From: Persicaria tinctoria
Lineage: Eukaryota; Streptophyta; Magnoliopsida; Caryophyllales; Polygonaceae
DNA length: 64,000 nt
Assembly: GCA_037127255.1 (NCBI GenBank)
Contig: JBANSL010000004.1
Span: forward strand, 38,776,467-38,840,466
Direction of reading: 5' to 3'
Shown here: positions 63,371 to 64,000 of the stretch, in pieces
Layout: every line of letters starts with the position of its first letter
Numbering within the stretch: position 1 is the first letter of the stretch
The notes under the pieces: model-generated
Told to the model about the DNA's origin: nothing
Database searches by the model: none
Seen by the model: only the letters and a program-made list of their open reading frames with translations
Made by a program: the position numbers and the translations under genes

Positions 63371-64000
63371 TCAAGGCCTTGAGTCAGAATCCCCATCTGC
63401 AGCCTTCTTCTTCTTGCTCTTTAGAGCCTTCTTGCCTTTCTTAGCAGAGGATGGCCCAGCAGCAGAGGATGTACCAGGGGCTCCAGGAGCATTAGGATCT
63501 TCAGGAGGGGCAATGCCAGCTCCTTCCTCAACCCATTCGCCAAAGGTGGGGTACTGCTTGTTGGGTGGAAGGTATTTCCTTCTAACCTCATCTCTGCACC
63601 TCTTCCTCCACCTTGCAAGGGCGTCTCTGGTGACCTTGTCTCGTTCCATCTCTGCAAGCTGTCTCTGACGCTCCACATCCCTGTATTTCTTGACCACACC
63701 ATATTGCTCGACCGTGAGAATGGTGGGTTCATGATGAGTGGGGCGCAGGATGGGACGTTTCTTCACTTGATTTTCACAGTTGAGGATGACGTTCCTAGTC
63801 TTCTCACGCACATGATCAAAGGTTTCTTGCTCCATTGGCATGATAGAGCCTGTAGCAGTGTAGGTGAGAGCATTGAGGAGCATCATTTGGTCAAGCTTGC
63901 AGTTGACCATGGAGAGGAGCTCATGAGTCTGGTCCTGGCGAATCACCACATCCGACCACATCCTACTCAGATCAAACCTAAGGTCTTGAATCTCAGTCTC
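63371..64000 (-). CDS. C-terminal part of a retroelement ORF (plant transposon-protein type)
   Basis: The frame enters from beyond the window (ETEIQDLRFDLSRMW) and ends at 63371 with a Lys-rich tail (KKGKKALKSKKKKAADGD). It has a heptad-like start (IQDLRFDLSRM), a charged middle (RDVERQRQLAEMERDKVTRD, WRKRCRDEV) and a Pro/Ala/Gly-rich linker. It resembles, in style, the ORFs described as putative plant transposon protein that accompany large LTR elements. This is a resemblance, not a confirmed homology. The purine tract and LTR-like sequence downstream fit a terminal ORF of such an element. Confidence 0.5.
   Translation of the reverse strand, partial: ETEIQDLRFDLSRMWSDVVIRQDQTHELLSMVNCKLDQMMLLNALTYTATGSIMPMEQETFDHVREKTRNVILNCENQVKKRPILRPTHHEPTILTVEQYGVVKKYRDVERQRQLAEMERDKVTRDALARWRKRCRDEVRRKYLPPNKQYPTFGEWVEEGAGIAPPEDPNAPGAPGTSSAAGPSSAKKGKKALKSKKKKAADGDSDSRP

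Overview
The window looks like a repeat-rich, probably pericentromeric stretch of a flowering-plant (likely eudicot) nuclear genome. Almost all of it is nested retrotransposons: Ty3/gypsy LTR elements of several lineages, L1-type LINEs with DUF4283 and zf-RVT domains, and LTRs with tRNA-iMet or tRNA-Asp primer sites. Only two stretches look like older gene sequence: an RPA70-like pseudogene and an intron-containing minus-strand gene. No rRNA, tRNA or CRISPR was seen. All boundaries, duplications and homologies were read by eye; no database was consulted.

Layout. 1-961: end of a CRM-like gypsy LTR. 1291-2132 plus 11540-12200: one Tekay-like LTR, split by a 9.4-kb minus-strand Athila-like element (2133-11539, target duplication ACCAC). 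That element keeps gag, protease and an integrase C-terminus but has no RT, RNase H or integrase core; in that place it carries a roughly 94-bp/31-residue repeat. The repeat is built on the same 12-mer (GTCGATCTCGAC) that forms phased hairpins in its LTRs. 12201-12806: 5'-truncated LINE. 12897-13190 plus 27265-27762: RPA70-like pseudogene split by a LINE (13191-27264) with an approximately 20-bp target duplication; the LINE is itself split by a nearly complete gypsy element (18298-26532, duplication GTATG, LTRs differing at about 3 of 1071 positions).

27763-31988: AT-rich sequence, a second Tekay-like LTR ending at 31641, and the beginning of an unknown ORF. 31989-38659: a second gypsy family with a nearly intact 1530-residue reading frame but most of its 5' LTR and its primer site deleted. 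38748-53826: exons of one unidentified minus-strand gene. One exon is split by a 10.1-kb non-autonomous Tat-like element (40475-50611), and an intron contains a solo LTR (51762-52843, duplication GGATG). 53965-54033 is a long (GA)n near the likely 5' end of that gene.

55105-57300: two diverged LTR copies in inverted orientation. 57342-62015: a minus-strand relative of the second gypsy family that has lost capsid, RT/RNase H and part of integrase. 62016-64000: LTR-like sequence and the C-terminal part of an ORF belonging to a further large element that runs off the window.

Most coding capacity is retroelement-derived. The more complete gypsy elements (18298 and 31989) could in principle supply enzymes in trans to relatives, but each has at least one frameshift and one stop. 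The most unusual signal is the short palindromic 12-mer that has spread through both LTRs and the reading frame of the Athila-like element.
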